A stretch of DNA of 43,583 nucleotides from Tabrizicola sp. (GCF_016793705.1 NZ_JAEULO010000002.1:1-43583); one strand, 5' to 3'; shown: positions 30,828-39,434, numbered from the stretch's first letter. Numbers and translations: made by a program. The notes: generated by a model from the letters alone, not told the origin.

Positions 30828-32441
30828 TCACCGCGCGTCGGCCAGCACCGCCTCCGCCCCCTTCCACCCCATCAGCATCGCGGGCGCATTGGTGTTCCCC
30901 GCGATGATGTTCGGGAAGGCACTCGCGTCGATCACCCGCACGCCCCCCACCCCATGCACCCGAAGCCCCGCATCCACCACCGAGCCTGACGCGTCCCGCC
31001 CCATCCGGCAGGTGCAACTCGGGTGATAGACCGTCCCCGATCGCGCGCGGAAATCCTCGATCAGCTGATCGTCCGTCACCACCTCCGGCCCCGGCCGCAG
31101 CTCCTCCTTGATCAACCGGGCCATGGCGGGCTGGGCCGCGATGTGGCGCAGGTATTTCACCGCCGCCAGCATTTCCTCCACGTCATTGTCCGTCGAGAAA
31201 GCGTTGGCCGTGATCACCGGATGATCTTCAGCCCGCGCCGTGCGCAACCGGATATGCCCCCGGCTGGTCGGGCGGCAATTCGACAACCCGATCGACATCC
31301 CCGACCAGGGGTCGGGCGTCAGCAGCGGCCTTTCCCCTTCGCGCGGGATCAGGGTGGAAAATGCCTGGAAGTAGAGCTGCATGTTCGGCCGGTCGAGGTC
31401 TGCCCTCGTCCGGAAGAACCCGCCGCCATGGTTGATCGACTTCGCCAGCGGCCCGCCGCCGCCCAGGAAATACTGCACCCCGGCGCGGACCTTCCCCCAC
31501 CAGGGCCGCAACTCGTCATTGTAGGTCGGCACATTCATCGACCAGGAGTAGTTGATCCCCTGATGGTCGCTCAGGTGATCGCCCACATTCGGGTTGTCCA
31601 CGACCACCGGCAGACCCAGCCCCTGCAACAATCCTCCGGGCCCGATCCCCGACAGTTGCAACAGCTGCGGCGAGTTGATCGCGCCGCCCGCCAGGATGAC
31701 CTCGGCCCTTGCCCGAAGCACCCGCGTCTCGCCTCCCCGCCGATACTCCACGCCAACGGCCCGGCCACCCTCGATGACCACCCGGCTGACCAGCGCCCCG
31801 GTCACGACCGCCAGGTTCCCCCGCTTCATCGCCGGCCGCAGGAAAGCCCGCGCCGCCGAGTTCCGCCGCGCCTCCTTGATCGTCATCTGGTAGACGCCAG
31901 CCCCCTCCTGCCTTTCGCCATTGAAATCGGGATTCTCCGCCAGCCCCGCCTCGCCACAGGCCGCGACATAGGACTTCACCAATGGATGCAGCCCCGAGCG
32001 GTTGGCCGAGATGTGGAGCGGCCCGCCCTGCCCCCGCCAGGCATCGCCGCCCGCCTCGTTATCCTCCATCGCCCGGTAGGCCGCGAGGCACTCCTCCCAG
32101 CCCCAGCCCGGATTCTCGCGACCCCAGTCCTCGTAGTCGGCCCGGTGCCCCCGGATCCAGACCATCGCGTTGATCGAGGACGACCCGCCCAGCAGCTTGC
32201 CCCTTGGCCAATGGTCCCGCGCGCCCGCCAACCCCGGATCAGGCTCGGTCCTGTACAGCCAGTTCACCGCCGGGTCGTAGAACAGTTTTCCATAGCCCAG
32301 CGGCAACTGGACATAGAACCGCCGGTCGGTCCCACCCGCTTCCAGCACCGTGACCTTGTGGCGGCCCGAGGCCGTCAGCCGTTCGGCCAGCACACAGCCC
32401 GCCGATCCTGCCCCCACGATGATGTAGTCCGTCTCGTCCAT
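30828..32441 (-). CDS. GMC family FAD-dependent oxidoreductase, probable choline dehydrogenase type
   Basis: A 537-residue GMC oxidoreductase. It has the FAD dinucleotide fold DYIIVGAGSAGCVLAERL at the N-terminus, the PRGKLLGGSSSINAMVWIRG signature 1 (about 78-97), signature 2 GGAINSPQLLQLSGIGP and the active-site His in VYHPSCTCRMG near 475, then NIIAGNTNAPAMLMG. HPSCTC is the form found in choline dehydrogenases, and betC next door produces choline, so oxidation of choline is the best guess. Many other alcohol dehydrogenases share this architecture, and betB and betI are absent here, so no symbol is given. The ATG at 32441 opens the fold. Confidence 0.85.
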   Translation of the reverse strand: MDETDYIIVGAGSAGCVLAERLTASGRHKVTVLEAGGTDRRFYVQLPLGYGKLFYDPAVNWLYRTEPDPGLAGARDHWPRGKLLGGSSSINAMVWIRGHRADYEDWGRENPGWGWEECLAAYRAMEDNEAGGDAWRGQGGPLHISANRSGLHPLVKSYVAACGEAGLAENPDFNGERQEGAGVYQMTIKEARRNSAARAFLRPAMKRGNLAVVTGALVSRVVIEGGRAVGVEYRRGGETRVLRARAEVILAGGAINSPQLLQLSGIGPGGLLQGLGLPVVVDNPNVGDHLSDHQGINYSWSMNVPTYNDELRPWWGKVRAGVQYFLGGGGPLAKSINHGGGFFRTRADLDRPNMQLYFQAFSTLIPREGERPLLTPDPWSGMSIGLSNCRPTSRGHIRLRTARAEDHPVITANAFSTDNDVEEMLAAVKYLRHIAAQPAMARLIKEELRPGPEVVTDDQLIEDFRARSGTVYHPSCTCRMGRDASGSVVDAGLRVHGVGGVRVIDASAFPNIIAGNTNAPAMLMGWKGAEAVLADAR

Positions 32442-32568
32442 GTCGCCCCCGGCCTTCGAGCCGACCCTAGTCGCCCGCGCCCATCTCAACCGTCCGCTTT
32501 GCGACGCAGGATGTCGCAAGCGCCTCCCCTCCCCCGGGTGGGGATGGGGGTGGGTGGGCGCCCGCCGC

Positions 32569-33039
32569 TCAGCCCTCGATCAAAAAGCTCGGCTGATACT
32601 CCACCGGAAAATTCACCGACCGCGCGATGAAGCAGACCTCATGGATGCGGTGATGGATCGCCTCGGCCGCCGCAAGATCGGCCCCCGCCTTCACCACCAC
32701 ATGCGGTCGAAGGGTCGCCTTCACGAACCGCCCGGCCCCGCCACGACCCACCTCACCCACCCCCAACGGCGCGTCGGAGTAGGACGTCACCACGATCCCC
32801 GCGTCGGAGGCATAGTGCAGATACCACAGCATGTGGCAGGCCGAGAGCGCCGAGAGGAGCAAATCCTCCGGGTTCATCTTCCCCGGATCGCCACCCAGCA
32901 GCGGATCGTTGGAACAATGGACCACGGCCTTCCCCGGCACCGCAATGTCCCAGGTCCGGTCATAGGCCTTGTAATGCGCCGTCCCCTCGCCCCGGTTGCC
33001 GGTCCAGAGGATGCGGGTGGTGTAGTCATGGGTGGGCAT
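32569..33039 (-). CDS. OsmC family peroxiredoxin-like protein
   Basis: A 156-residue OsmC/Ohr-family protein that reduces organic hydroperoxides by a two-cysteine mechanism. Cys68 in LLSALSACHMLWYLHYA is the peroxidatic cysteine, and Cys136 in HEVCFIARSVNFPV the resolving one. Both are present, so it should be active. YTTRILWTGNRGEGT at the start is typical of the YhfA/OsmC-like branch. The ATG at 33039 has AGGAGATCCCC before it, and the longer upstream frame is rejected. It is divergent from the DHFR-like gene by 136 bases. Confidence 0.9.
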   Translation of the reverse strand: MPTHDYTTRILWTGNRGEGTAHYKAYDRTWDIAVPGKAVVHCSNDPLLGGDPGKMNPEDLLLSALSACHMLWYLHYASDAGIVVTSYSDAPLGVGEVGRGGAGRFVKATLRPHVVVKAGADLAAAEAIHHRIHEVCFIARSVNFPVEYQPSFLIEG

Positions 33040-33175
33040 GGGGATCTCCTCTCCCCGCAGGTTAGTCTGGACCGCCTCCGCAATCCACTCCGGAACGAAG
33101 GGGAAACATCCGCTTGGCAAACGCTGCGTTTCATGGCATCAGGCCTGCCCCACCCCGCAGGACAGGAGACGCACG

Positions 33176-33712
33176 ATGCCCACCGGACATGTCTTCATTG
33201 CAACCAGCCTCGACGGGTTCATCGCCCGCAAGGATGGCGCCCTCGACTGGCTGATCCTGCCCGAACACGCGACCGAGGATCACGGCTACGCGCGTTTCAT
33301 CAAGGACATCGACGCCATCGTCATGGGTCGTGGCAGCTTCGAGATCGTGAAGGCATTCGATCCATGGCCCTACGACAAGCCGGTCCTCGTCCTGTCGCAT
33401 CGGCTTGCCCGGGCCGACATCCCCGACCGGCTGCAAGACAAGGTCACAGTCGCCAACCTGACGCCGCAGGCCGCGATGGCGCATCTGGGTCAGCAGGGCG
33501 CCAGGCGCGTCTATGTCGACGGCGGCCAGGTCGTGCAGTCCTTCCTGCGCGAGGGCCTGATCGCGGACATGGTGCTTTCGCGCATTCCTGTGCTGATTGG
33601 CGAAGGGATCAGCCTGTTCGGCGCGACGGGGCGGGACATCCACTTCGTCCACGAAGCCAGCGACAGCTTTCCGTCCGGGCTCGTCCAGTCGCGCTATCGG
33701 CTGAAGTCCTGA
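33176..33712 (+). CDS. dihydrofolate reductase family protein (RibD C-terminal-like)
   Basis: A 178-residue protein of the DHFR-like RibD_C family. Landmarks are HVFIATSLDGFIARKDGALDWL at the N-terminus, AIVMGRGSFEIVKAFDPWPY, the NADPH-binding region with VYVDGGQVVQSFLREGLIADM and RIPVLIGEGISLFG. Members of this group are reductases of undefined substrate, seldom true folate enzymes. AGGAG seven bases before the ATG at 33176 fixes the start. It converges with caiD, with 4 bases between stops, and is unlikely to be part of that pathway. Confidence 0.88.
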   Translation: MPTGHVFIATSLDGFIARKDGALDWLILPEHATEDHGYARFIKDIDAIVMGRGSFEIVKAFDPWPYDKPVLVLSHRLARADIPDRLQDKVTVANLTPQAAMAHLGQQGARRVYVDGGQVVQSFLREGLIADMVLSRIPVLIGEGISLFGATGRDIHFVHEASDSFPSGLVQSRYRLKS

Positions 33713-33716
33713 CCCG

Positions 33717-34520
33717 TCACTTCCCCTTCCACACCGGATCGCGCTTCTCGGCGAAGGCCCTTGCCCCCTCCAACTGGTCCTCGCTGGAATAAAGCTTGTC
33801 CACCGTCGGCAAGAGCCGCTTCGACACCCGGTTCAGCGCGTCCTGGAAGCGCATGTTCTCGGCCTCGCGCACCACTTCCTTGATCGCGGCATAGACCAGC
33901 GGCGGGCCACTTTCCAGCAGCCGGGCCAGGGCCCAGGTCTTCTGCATCAGCTCCTCCGGCGCGCAGATCTCCTTGATCAGCCCCCAGCGCAGGGCCTCCT
34001 CGGCATCGAACCAGCGCCCGGTCAGCAACAGGTCCATGGCAACATGATAGGGGATGCGCTTCGGCAATTTGATGCTGGCCGCATCCGCAACCGTGCCCGA
34101 ACGGATTTCCGGCAGGGCGAAGGTGGCGTTGGACGAAGCCATGATGATGTCGCCCGACAGAGCCAGCTCCAGCCCCCCGCCGCAGCAGATACCCTGCACC
34201 GCCATGATCACCGGCTTGTTCAGGTTCGGCAGTTCCTGGAGACCCCCGAAGCCGCCGACCCCATAGTCGCCGTCGACCGCATCGCCCTCGGCAGCGGCCT
34301 TCAGGTCCCAGCCGGGGCAGAAGAACTTCTCGCCCGCCGCCTTGACGATGCAGATCCGCAGGCTGTCGTCATCGCGAAAGTCGCGGAACACCAGCCCCAT
34401 CACCCGGCTGGTCTTCAGGCTGATGGCATTGGCCTTCGGGGCGTCCAGCGTCACCTCCAGGATCGCGCCCTCGCGGCGGGTCTTCACCGGACCCTCGGTC
34501 CGCATCTGCATCTCGGCCAT
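33717..34520 (-). CDS. caiD: crotonobetainyl-CoA hydratase (carnitinyl-CoA dehydratase)
   Basis: A 267-residue enoyl-CoA hydratase-fold protein very close in pattern to CaiD, which hydrates crotonobetainyl-CoA to L-carnitinyl-CoA. Shared blocks are ILEVTLDAPKANAISLKTS, GEKFFCPGWDLKAAAEGDA, the oxyanion-hole region GICCGGGLELAL with Glu118, FALPE with Glu138, and the closing GARAFAEKRDPVWKGK, nearly identical to the CaiD C-terminus. Segment GTVADAASIKLP differs slightly from the usual GIVPDSGG. Its ATG lies one base after the ligase stop (GAGTGAGATG), so the two are translated together. It is the last gene of the operon. Confidence 0.92.
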   Translation of the reverse strand: MAEMQMRTEGPVKTRREGAILEVTLDAPKANAISLKTSRVMGLVFRDFRDDDSLRICIVKAAGEKFFCPGWDLKAAAEGDAVDGDYGVGGFGGLQELPNLNKPVIMAVQGICCGGGLELALSGDIIMASSNATFALPEIRSGTVADAASIKLPKRIPYHVAMDLLLTGRWFDAEEALRWGLIKEICAPEELMQKTWALARLLESGPPLVYAAIKEVVREAENMRFQDALNRVSKRLLPTVDKLYSSEDQLEGARAFAEKRDPVWKGK

Positions 34521-34521
34521 C

Positions 34522-36513
34522 TCACTCCCTCCTGATCAGCGCATCCACCGCCACTGCGCCGCTTTCGCGCACGAGGACGGGATTGATCTCGATTTCCTCA
34601 AGGCTTTCGTTGTCCAGCATCAGCGCCCCGAGCCTGACCGCCATGCCCGCCACCGCTGCCATGTCCGCCTTCGGACGCCCCCGATAGCCATCCAGCAGCG
34701 GCCACAGCCGCAGGCGCTTCATCGCCTCCAGCACCTCGGCCTCGGTCACCGGCAGCACCAGCGTCACCGTATCGGCCAGCACCTCCGCCGTGACCCCGCC
34801 CATGCCCAAAGTCAGCGTCACGCCATAGACCGGGTCGCGGCGCAGGCCCAACAGCACCTCGGCGACCGCGCCCGTCACCATCTCCTCGACCAGATAGCCC
34901 TTGGCCCCCGGCATCTCGGCCTGTCCCTCCAGCGAGGCCAGCCCCAGCCGCACTGCGCCCGCTTCGGTCTTGTGCGCGAAGCCGAGCCCCTTCAACGCGT
35001 AGGGTGGGTGCAAACCCACCACCCCCTTCGCTACCTCTGCCAGCGTCGCCCCCGTCACCGCCCGCGGCACCGCCACCCCGGCCTCGGCCAGCAGCGCCTT
35101 GCCCTCCGCCTCCGAGAGCATCCGCGTCTCGCGCGGGGCCAGCGCCGCCACCGGCCGCCATCCCGCCTCACCCGCCGGGGTCTGCGCCGCCTTAACCGCC
35201 GCCAGCGCCGTCTCGATCCCCAGAAGCGCGCAGACGCCCTCCGCCATCATCGCCTGCACCCGGCCCTCGCCGAAGTTCTCGACCATCGAGGCTACGGGGA
35301 AGGCCGGCTTCCCGGCCACCTTCTGCGCTGCAACCATCGCGTCGAGCGCAGGCTGGTACCAGGCATCCGAACAACGGTCGGTGCGCGGGGTGTCGACGAT
35401 GTAAAGCCCCGCGTCATAGGCCTCCAGCATGGCCGCAAAGACCTCGGTCGTCTTCGGCCCATCGCCCCAGATGAAGGTGTGGTAGTCCAAGGGGTTGGAG
35501 ATCGTCGGGATCTCCCCCAGCACCGCGAACAGCCGGTCATGCGTGGCCTTCGGGACCGGAGGGAAGTCGATCCCGAAAGGCGCCGCAAGGTCCGCGACCA
35601 GCCCCGCCTCGCCCCCGGAACAGGAGAGCGAGCAGATGCGGCTGCCGATCTGCGGACCGTGGACGTGGAAGATCTTCAGCGTCTCGATCAGCTCGCTCGG
35701 CGTGTTGACCTCCGCCACCCCGATCTGCCGCAGGAACGCAGACGACGCCGCCCCACCCCCGGCCAGCGAGGCGGTATGGCTGGCCGCCGCCGTGCGGGAA
35801 AGCTCGGTCTTCCCGGATTTGATCGCGACGACGCCCTTGCCCATCGCCCGCGCCTTCTCGGCCAGCGCAGCAAAGGCCGGGGCATCGTCGATCCCCTCGA
35901 TGTAGAGCCCGACCGCCGTCACTCGCGGATCGTCCAGAAGCGCCCCGGTCAGCTCCGCCAGCCCCACCACCGCCGCATTGCCCAGACAGGCGACATAGGC
36001 GACCGGAAGGCCCCGCTGCTGCATCCCCATGTTGATCACGATGTTCGACGACTGGCTGACCAGCGCCACGCCCTTGTCCGTGCGGATGCCACCATGCTGG
36101 TCGGGCCACAGAAGCGCCCCGTCGAGGTAGTTGATCACCCCATAGCAGTTCGGCCCCAGGATCGGCATGTCGCCCGCGGCCGCGACCAGCTTGTCCTGCA
36201 ACCCGGCCTCGCCCGCCTCGGTCCAGCCCGACGCAAAGCAGATCGCCCCACCCGCGCCCATCCGGCGCAACTCCTCCACCACTTCGATCGTCGCGAAACG
36301 GTTCACGCCGACGAAAACCGCATCCGGCGGCTCGGGCAGGTCGGCGAGGCTGGCATAGGCCTTCATGCCGCCGATTTCCGCCTTGGTCGGATGCACCGGC
36401 CAGACCGGCCCGGCAAAGCCCATCTTCCGGCATTGCTCGATCACGTTCAGCGCCCATCCGGCGCCCAGAACGGCGATGTGGCGCGGGCGGAGGAGACGGT
36501 CGAGGCGGCTCAT
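34522..36513 (-). CDS. NDP-forming acyl-CoA ligase (acetate--CoA ligase family), probable betainyl/carnitinyl-CoA synthetase
   Basis: A 663-residue single-chain ADP/GDP-forming acyl-CoA synthetase. Order of domains: CoA-binding Rossmann domain (1-130, AVLGAGWALNVIEQC), succinyl-CoA-ligase-like domains (130-430, ILGPNCYGVINY, VSQSSNIVINM, phospho-His near 246 in ASHTASLAGG) and a C-terminal ATP-grasp domain (about 460-663, KGLGFAHKTEAGAV, EEMVTGAVAEVLLGL, EEIEINPVLV). It is cotranscribed with caiD, in the place where caiC or caiB is normally found. I infer that it activates gamma-butyrobetaine, crotonobetaine or carnitine to the CoA thioester. The exact substrate is not provable from sequence. 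A 264-base gap with two repeat copies separates it from the acyl-CoA dehydrogenase gene. Confidence 0.88.
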   Translation of the reverse strand: MSRLDRLLRPRHIAVLGAGWALNVIEQCRKMGFAGPVWPVHPTKAEIGGMKAYASLADLPEPPDAVFVGVNRFATIEVVEELRRMGAGGAICFASGWTEAGEAGLQDKLVAAAGDMPILGPNCYGVINYLDGALLWPDQHGGIRTDKGVALVSQSSNIVINMGMQQRGLPVAYVACLGNAAVVGLAELTGALLDDPRVTAVGLYIEGIDDAPAFAALAEKARAMGKGVVAIKSGKTELSRTAAASHTASLAGGGAASSAFLRQIGVAEVNTPSELIETLKIFHVHGPQIGSRICSLSCSGGEAGLVADLAAPFGIDFPPVPKATHDRLFAVLGEIPTISNPLDYHTFIWGDGPKTTEVFAAMLEAYDAGLYIVDTPRTDRCSDAWYQPALDAMVAAQKVAGKPAFPVASMVENFGEGRVQAMMAEGVCALLGIETALAAVKAAQTPAGEAGWRPVAALAPRETRMLSEAEGKALLAEAGVAVPRAVTGATLAEVAKGVVGLHPPYALKGLGFAHKTEAGAVRLGLASLEGQAEMPGAKGYLVEEMVTGAVAEVLLGLRRDPVYGVTLTLGMGGVTAEVLADTVTLVLPVTEAEVLEAMKRLRLWPLLDGYRGRPKADMAAVAGMAVRLGALMLDNESLEEIEINPVLVRESGAVAVDALIRRE

Positions 36514-36540
36514 GCGCAGCCTCGCTCTGCTGCATCAGCC

Positions 36541-36585
36541 CCGGGGCGCTGCCCCGGACCCCGGGATATTTGCGGACAGAAAATG
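36541..36585 (-). repeat. AAATATCCC-family intergenic repeat, copy 6
   Basis: On the minus strand: CATTTTCTGTCCGC, AAATATCCCGGGG, then hairpin CCGGGGC-AGC-GCCCCGG at 36541-36557. It lies 28 bases upstream of the CoA ligase start and points the same way as the genes. Confidence 0.75.
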
Positions 36586-36670
36586 GGAACACCCCGCCCC
36601 GAAACCCGAAGCGAGGTGCCATTTCCCGTCACGGTCATCGGCGTCCCCGCCTGTACCGCCCCGACAGAAT

Positions 36671-36692
36671 CGCGCATTAACCTTAACGCGCG
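36671..36692. promoter_or_regulatory. near-palindrome upstream of the CoA ligase gene
   Basis: CGCGCATTAA and TTAACGCGCG form a 10-base-pair inverted repeat with one mismatch and a two-base CC centre. It lies 158 bases upstream of the CoA ligase start, between two divergent repeat copies. The sequence looks like a dimeric regulator site and suggests a second, internal promoter for the ligase-caiD pair. Regulator unknown. Confidence 0.45.
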
Positions 36693-36716
36693 GTTACCGA
36701 AGTCCGATGTTGCCTG

Positions 36717-36768
36717 CATTTTCTGTCCAAAAATATCCCACGGGGGTCCGGGGGTGTGAAACCCCCGG
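36717..36768 (+). repeat. AAATATCCC-family intergenic repeat, copy 7 (antisense to flanking genes)
   Basis: CATTTTCTGTCC, AAAAATATCCCACGGGGG, then hairpin CCGGGGGT (36748-36755), loop GTGAA and its complement (36761-36768). It reads on the plus strand, opposite to the acyl-CoA dehydrogenase gene whose stop is 9 bases away. It is the only one of the seven copies not in sense with its upstream gene. Confidence 0.75.
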
Positions 36769-36777
36769 TCCGACGGT

Positions 36778-37941
36778 TCAACCCCCGACCGCCCTCAGCA
36801 ATTCTCGGCTGATGATGTGGCGCTGGATTTCGGAGGTGCCCTCCCAGATCCGCTCCACCCGGCTGTCCCGCCAGATGCGTTCCAGCGGCAACTCGTCCAT
36901 CAGCCCCATTCCGCCGTGGATCTGGATCGCCTCGTCGGCGACATGCGCCAGCACCTCGGTCGCCTTCAGCTTGGCCATCGACATGTCGGCTTCGGTCACC
37001 GTGCCCTGGTCGTATTTCCACGCCGCCTCGCGGGTCAGCAGTTCCGCCGCCTTCAGTTCCATCGCCATGTCGGCGAGCTTGAAGCTGATCCCCTGGAACT
37101 TGCCGATCTGCTGGCCGAACTGCTTGCGCTCCGCCGCATAGGACACCGCATGGCCGAGCGCGCGCTCAGCGCGGCCCAGACAGGTCGATGCCACCTGCAA
37201 CCGGGTCGCGCCCAGCCAGGAATTCGCCACCTCGAAGCCCTTGTGCGGCTCGCCCAGCACGTTCGCGACCGGCACCCGGCAGTCGTCGAACTCCAGGACC
37301 GCATTGGTATAGCCGCGATGCGAAACGTTTCGGTAACCCTCGCGCACGGTGAAGCCCGGCGTGCCCTTGTCGACGAAGAAGGCGGTGATCAGTTTCTTCG
37401 GCCCGCGCGGGGTCTGCTCCTCGCCGGAGGCCATGAAGCAGATCGCGAACCCGGCCAGGTCGGCGTGGCTGATGAAATGCTTGGTGCCGTTCAGCACCCA
37501 GTCGCCGCCGTCCAAGCGCGCCGAGGCCTTCATCCCGCGCAGGTCAGACCCCGCGCCGGGTTCGGTCATCGCCAGGCAATCCCAGGTCTCCCCCCTGATG
37601 CAGGGCATCAGATACCGCTCGCGCTGGTCGGCGTTCCCCGCCAAGAGGATGTTCGAAGGCCGCGCCACGGTCGTCCAGTGCAGCGCATAGTTCGCCTTGC
37701 CCAGCTCTTTCTCGTAAAGCAGCCAGGACAGGGTATCGAGCCCCGCCCCCCCCAGCTCCACCGGCATGTTGGCCGCATAAAGCCCCGCCGCCATGGCCTT
37801 CTGCTGGATCTCGCGGATCAGCTCCATCGGCAATTGGCCGGTGCGTTCCACCATCTGCTCATGCGGATAAAGCTCCGCTTCCACGAACGCCCGCGTCGTG
37901 TCGACGATCATCGCCTGTTCTTCGGTCAGCCCGAAATCCAT
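36778..37941 (-). CDS. acyl-CoA dehydrogenase (CaiA-like; probable butyrobetainyl-CoA dehydrogenase)
   Basis: A 387-residue FAD acyl-CoA dehydrogenase of normal length. Features: N-terminal helices MDFGLTEEQAMIVD, CLAMTEPGAGSDLRGM (FAD-binding signature), NGTKHFISHADLAGFAI, RKQFGQQIGKFQGISFKLADM, QIHGGMGLMDELPLERIWRDSRVERIWEGTSEIQ with catalytic Glu367. The context (ligase, CaiD, carnitine dehydrogenase) suggests it converts gamma-butyrobetainyl-CoA to crotonobetainyl-CoA. CaiA in Escherichia coli runs the related reverse reaction. Straight-chain acyl-CoA specificity cannot be excluded. AAGGAG precedes the ATG at 37941, and the stop of the carnitine dehydrogenase gene lies 4 bases upstream. 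Confidence 0.88.
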   Translation of the reverse strand: MDFGLTEEQAMIVDTTRAFVEAELYPHEQMVERTGQLPMELIREIQQKAMAAGLYAANMPVELGGAGLDTLSWLLYEKELGKANYALHWTTVARPSNILLAGNADQRERYLMPCIRGETWDCLAMTEPGAGSDLRGMKASARLDGGDWVLNGTKHFISHADLAGFAICFMASGEEQTPRGPKKLITAFFVDKGTPGFTVREGYRNVSHRGYTNAVLEFDDCRVPVANVLGEPHKGFEVANSWLGATRLQVASTCLGRAERALGHAVSYAAERKQFGQQIGKFQGISFKLADMAMELKAAELLTREAAWKYDQGTVTEADMSMAKLKATEVLAHVADEAIQIHGGMGLMDELPLERIWRDSRVERIWEGTSEIQRHIISRELLRAVGG

Positions 37942-37945
37942 CGCC

Positions 37946-39424
37946 TCACTCCTTCTTCTGGCCGACCGCGCGGCCCGCGCCTTCCGGCAGCGGCAGCCCG
38001 GCATGGGCCTTGGCCACGGCTTGCAGCCTGGCCCGGACCTCGGGCGCTGCCGCCACGGTCTTGCCCGCCTTCATGTCGACGTGCAGGCAGAGCTGCTCCA
38101 CCGTCGCCACGCATTCTTCGCCCTTCATGATGCGGACGAAGCTGCGGAAGCGCTTCTCGTCCGCCGACAGGATCTGCAACTCGCCCCGGATATGATCGCC
38201 GAGCTTCGCCTCGCCCAGGTGGCGGATATGCGTCTCGGCGGAGTAGTAGGAATGTCCGGCGGCAACATAATCCATCCCCGCGCCGATCATCCGCAGGAAG
38301 TTGTCGACGGTTTCCGAGTTGCAGAAATAGTAGCGGCTTTCGGTCATGTGGCCGTTGTAGTCGATCCAGCCGGGCAGGACCTGGCCCTGGTACATGACCA
38401 GCGGCTCGGCCTTCGCCCCGGTGTCGAGGCCCTTGGCCACTTCGGCATGGAAGGCCGCAGCGCGGCGTTCGTCGTGTTCCTTGAGCACCTTGCCAGCACC
38501 CCAGTCACGTTCCTTGAGGCTGCGCAGGAAGCCCACAAGGTTGCGGTCGCGGATGCGCTCCAGTTCGCGGATGCCGTATTTGCCGGACTGCGCATCGGAC
38601 TGGCTGGAGACCAGCTCCACCAGCTCGTCGTTGAACTCCGGCACATCCATCAGCTTGGTCCAGGGCCATTTCAGCGCCGGGCCGAATTGGGCCATGAAGT
38701 GGCGCATCCCGGCCTCGCCCCCCGCGATTCGATAGGTCTCGAACAGGCCCATCTGGCCCCAGCGCAAGCCAAAGCCCATGCGGATCGCCTCGTCGATCTC
38801 CTCGGTGGTGGCGATGCCGTCCTTCAGCATCCACAAGGCTTCGCGCCAGACCGCCTCCAGGAAGCGGTTGCCGATGAAGGCGTCGATCTCGTGCCGGATC
38901 ACCAGCGGGAACATCCCGATGTCCTTCATGATCTCAACGGTCTTTTCGACCGTCGCCGCGGTGTTCTTGTCGGAGCCGGAGATTTCCGACAGGGGCAGCA
39001 GATAGACCGGGTTGAACGGATGCGCGACGATGATGTTTTCCGGCGCGGGCGAGCCCTTCTGCAGGTCGCTGGCCTTGAAGCCCGAGGTCGAGGACCCGAT
39101 CAACACGCCCGGATTGGCCTGCTGCAACTGGGCGTAGACCTTGTGCTTCAGCTCGATCCGTTCGGAGACCGATTCCTGCACATATTCCGCCCCTTCGACG
39201 GCCTCGCCGATGGTGCCATGGAAGGTCAACTTGCCTTCCTTCGGCATCGGCACGTCCGACAGCGCGGGCAGCGCGGCCCGGGCGTTCGCCATCACCTCGG
39301 CGATCTTGCGTTCCGCCTGCGGATCGGGGTCGAACACACCCACGTCCCAGCCGTTCAGCAGGAACCGCGCGGCCCAGCCGCCGCCGATAACCCCGCCCCC
39401 GATGATTGCCGCCTTGCGCGCCAT
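37946..39424 (-). CDS. lcdH: L-carnitine 3-dehydrogenase fused to a 4HBT thioesterase
   Basis: A 492-residue fusion. Residues 1-320 form a 3-hydroxyacyl-CoA-dehydrogenase-type carnitine dehydrogenase: AAIIGGGVIGGGWAARFLLNG (NAD site), VQESVSERIELKH, GSSTSGFKASDLQ, AHPFNPVYLLPLSEI and EIDAFIGNRFLEAVWREAL. They oxidise carnitine to 3-dehydrocarnitine. Residues about 343-475 are a hotdog 4HBT thioesterase (VLPGWIDYNGHMTESRYYFC, GDHIRGELQILSADEKR), which in this pathway would release glycine betaine from betainyl-CoA made by the BKACE enzyme. Such fusions are known in rhizobia and relatives. GAGGGGAAGACC before the ATG fixes the start; the frame further upstream overlaps the lipoprotein gene and is not coding. 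Confidence 0.93.
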   Translation of the reverse strand: MARKAAIIGGGVIGGGWAARFLLNGWDVGVFDPDPQAERKIAEVMANARAALPALSDVPMPKEGKLTFHGTIGEAVEGAEYVQESVSERIELKHKVYAQLQQANPGVLIGSSTSGFKASDLQKGSPAPENIIVAHPFNPVYLLPLSEISGSDKNTAATVEKTVEIMKDIGMFPLVIRHEIDAFIGNRFLEAVWREALWMLKDGIATTEEIDEAIRMGFGLRWGQMGLFETYRIAGGEAGMRHFMAQFGPALKWPWTKLMDVPEFNDELVELVSSQSDAQSGKYGIRELERIRDRNLVGFLRSLKERDWGAGKVLKEHDERRAAAFHAEVAKGLDTGAKAEPLVMYQGQVLPGWIDYNGHMTESRYYFCNSETVDNFLRMIGAGMDYVAAGHSYYSAETHIRHLGEAKLGDHIRGELQILSADEKRFRSFVRIMKGEECVATVEQLCLHVDMKAGKTVAAAPEVRARLQAVAKAHAGLPLPEGAGRAVGQKKE

Positions 39425-39434
39425 GGTCTTCCCC

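Noticed and set aside
30828-32441. Naming the GMC oxidoreductase betA outright
   Set aside because: The fold is shared by many alcohol dehydrogenases, and betB/betI are absent; only the HPSCTC motif and betC next door favour choline.
36514-36777. A small gene in the gap between the acyl-CoA dehydrogenase and CoA ligase genes
   Set aside because: Short frames here have no ribosome binding site or family signature; the region is explained by two repeats and a palindrome.
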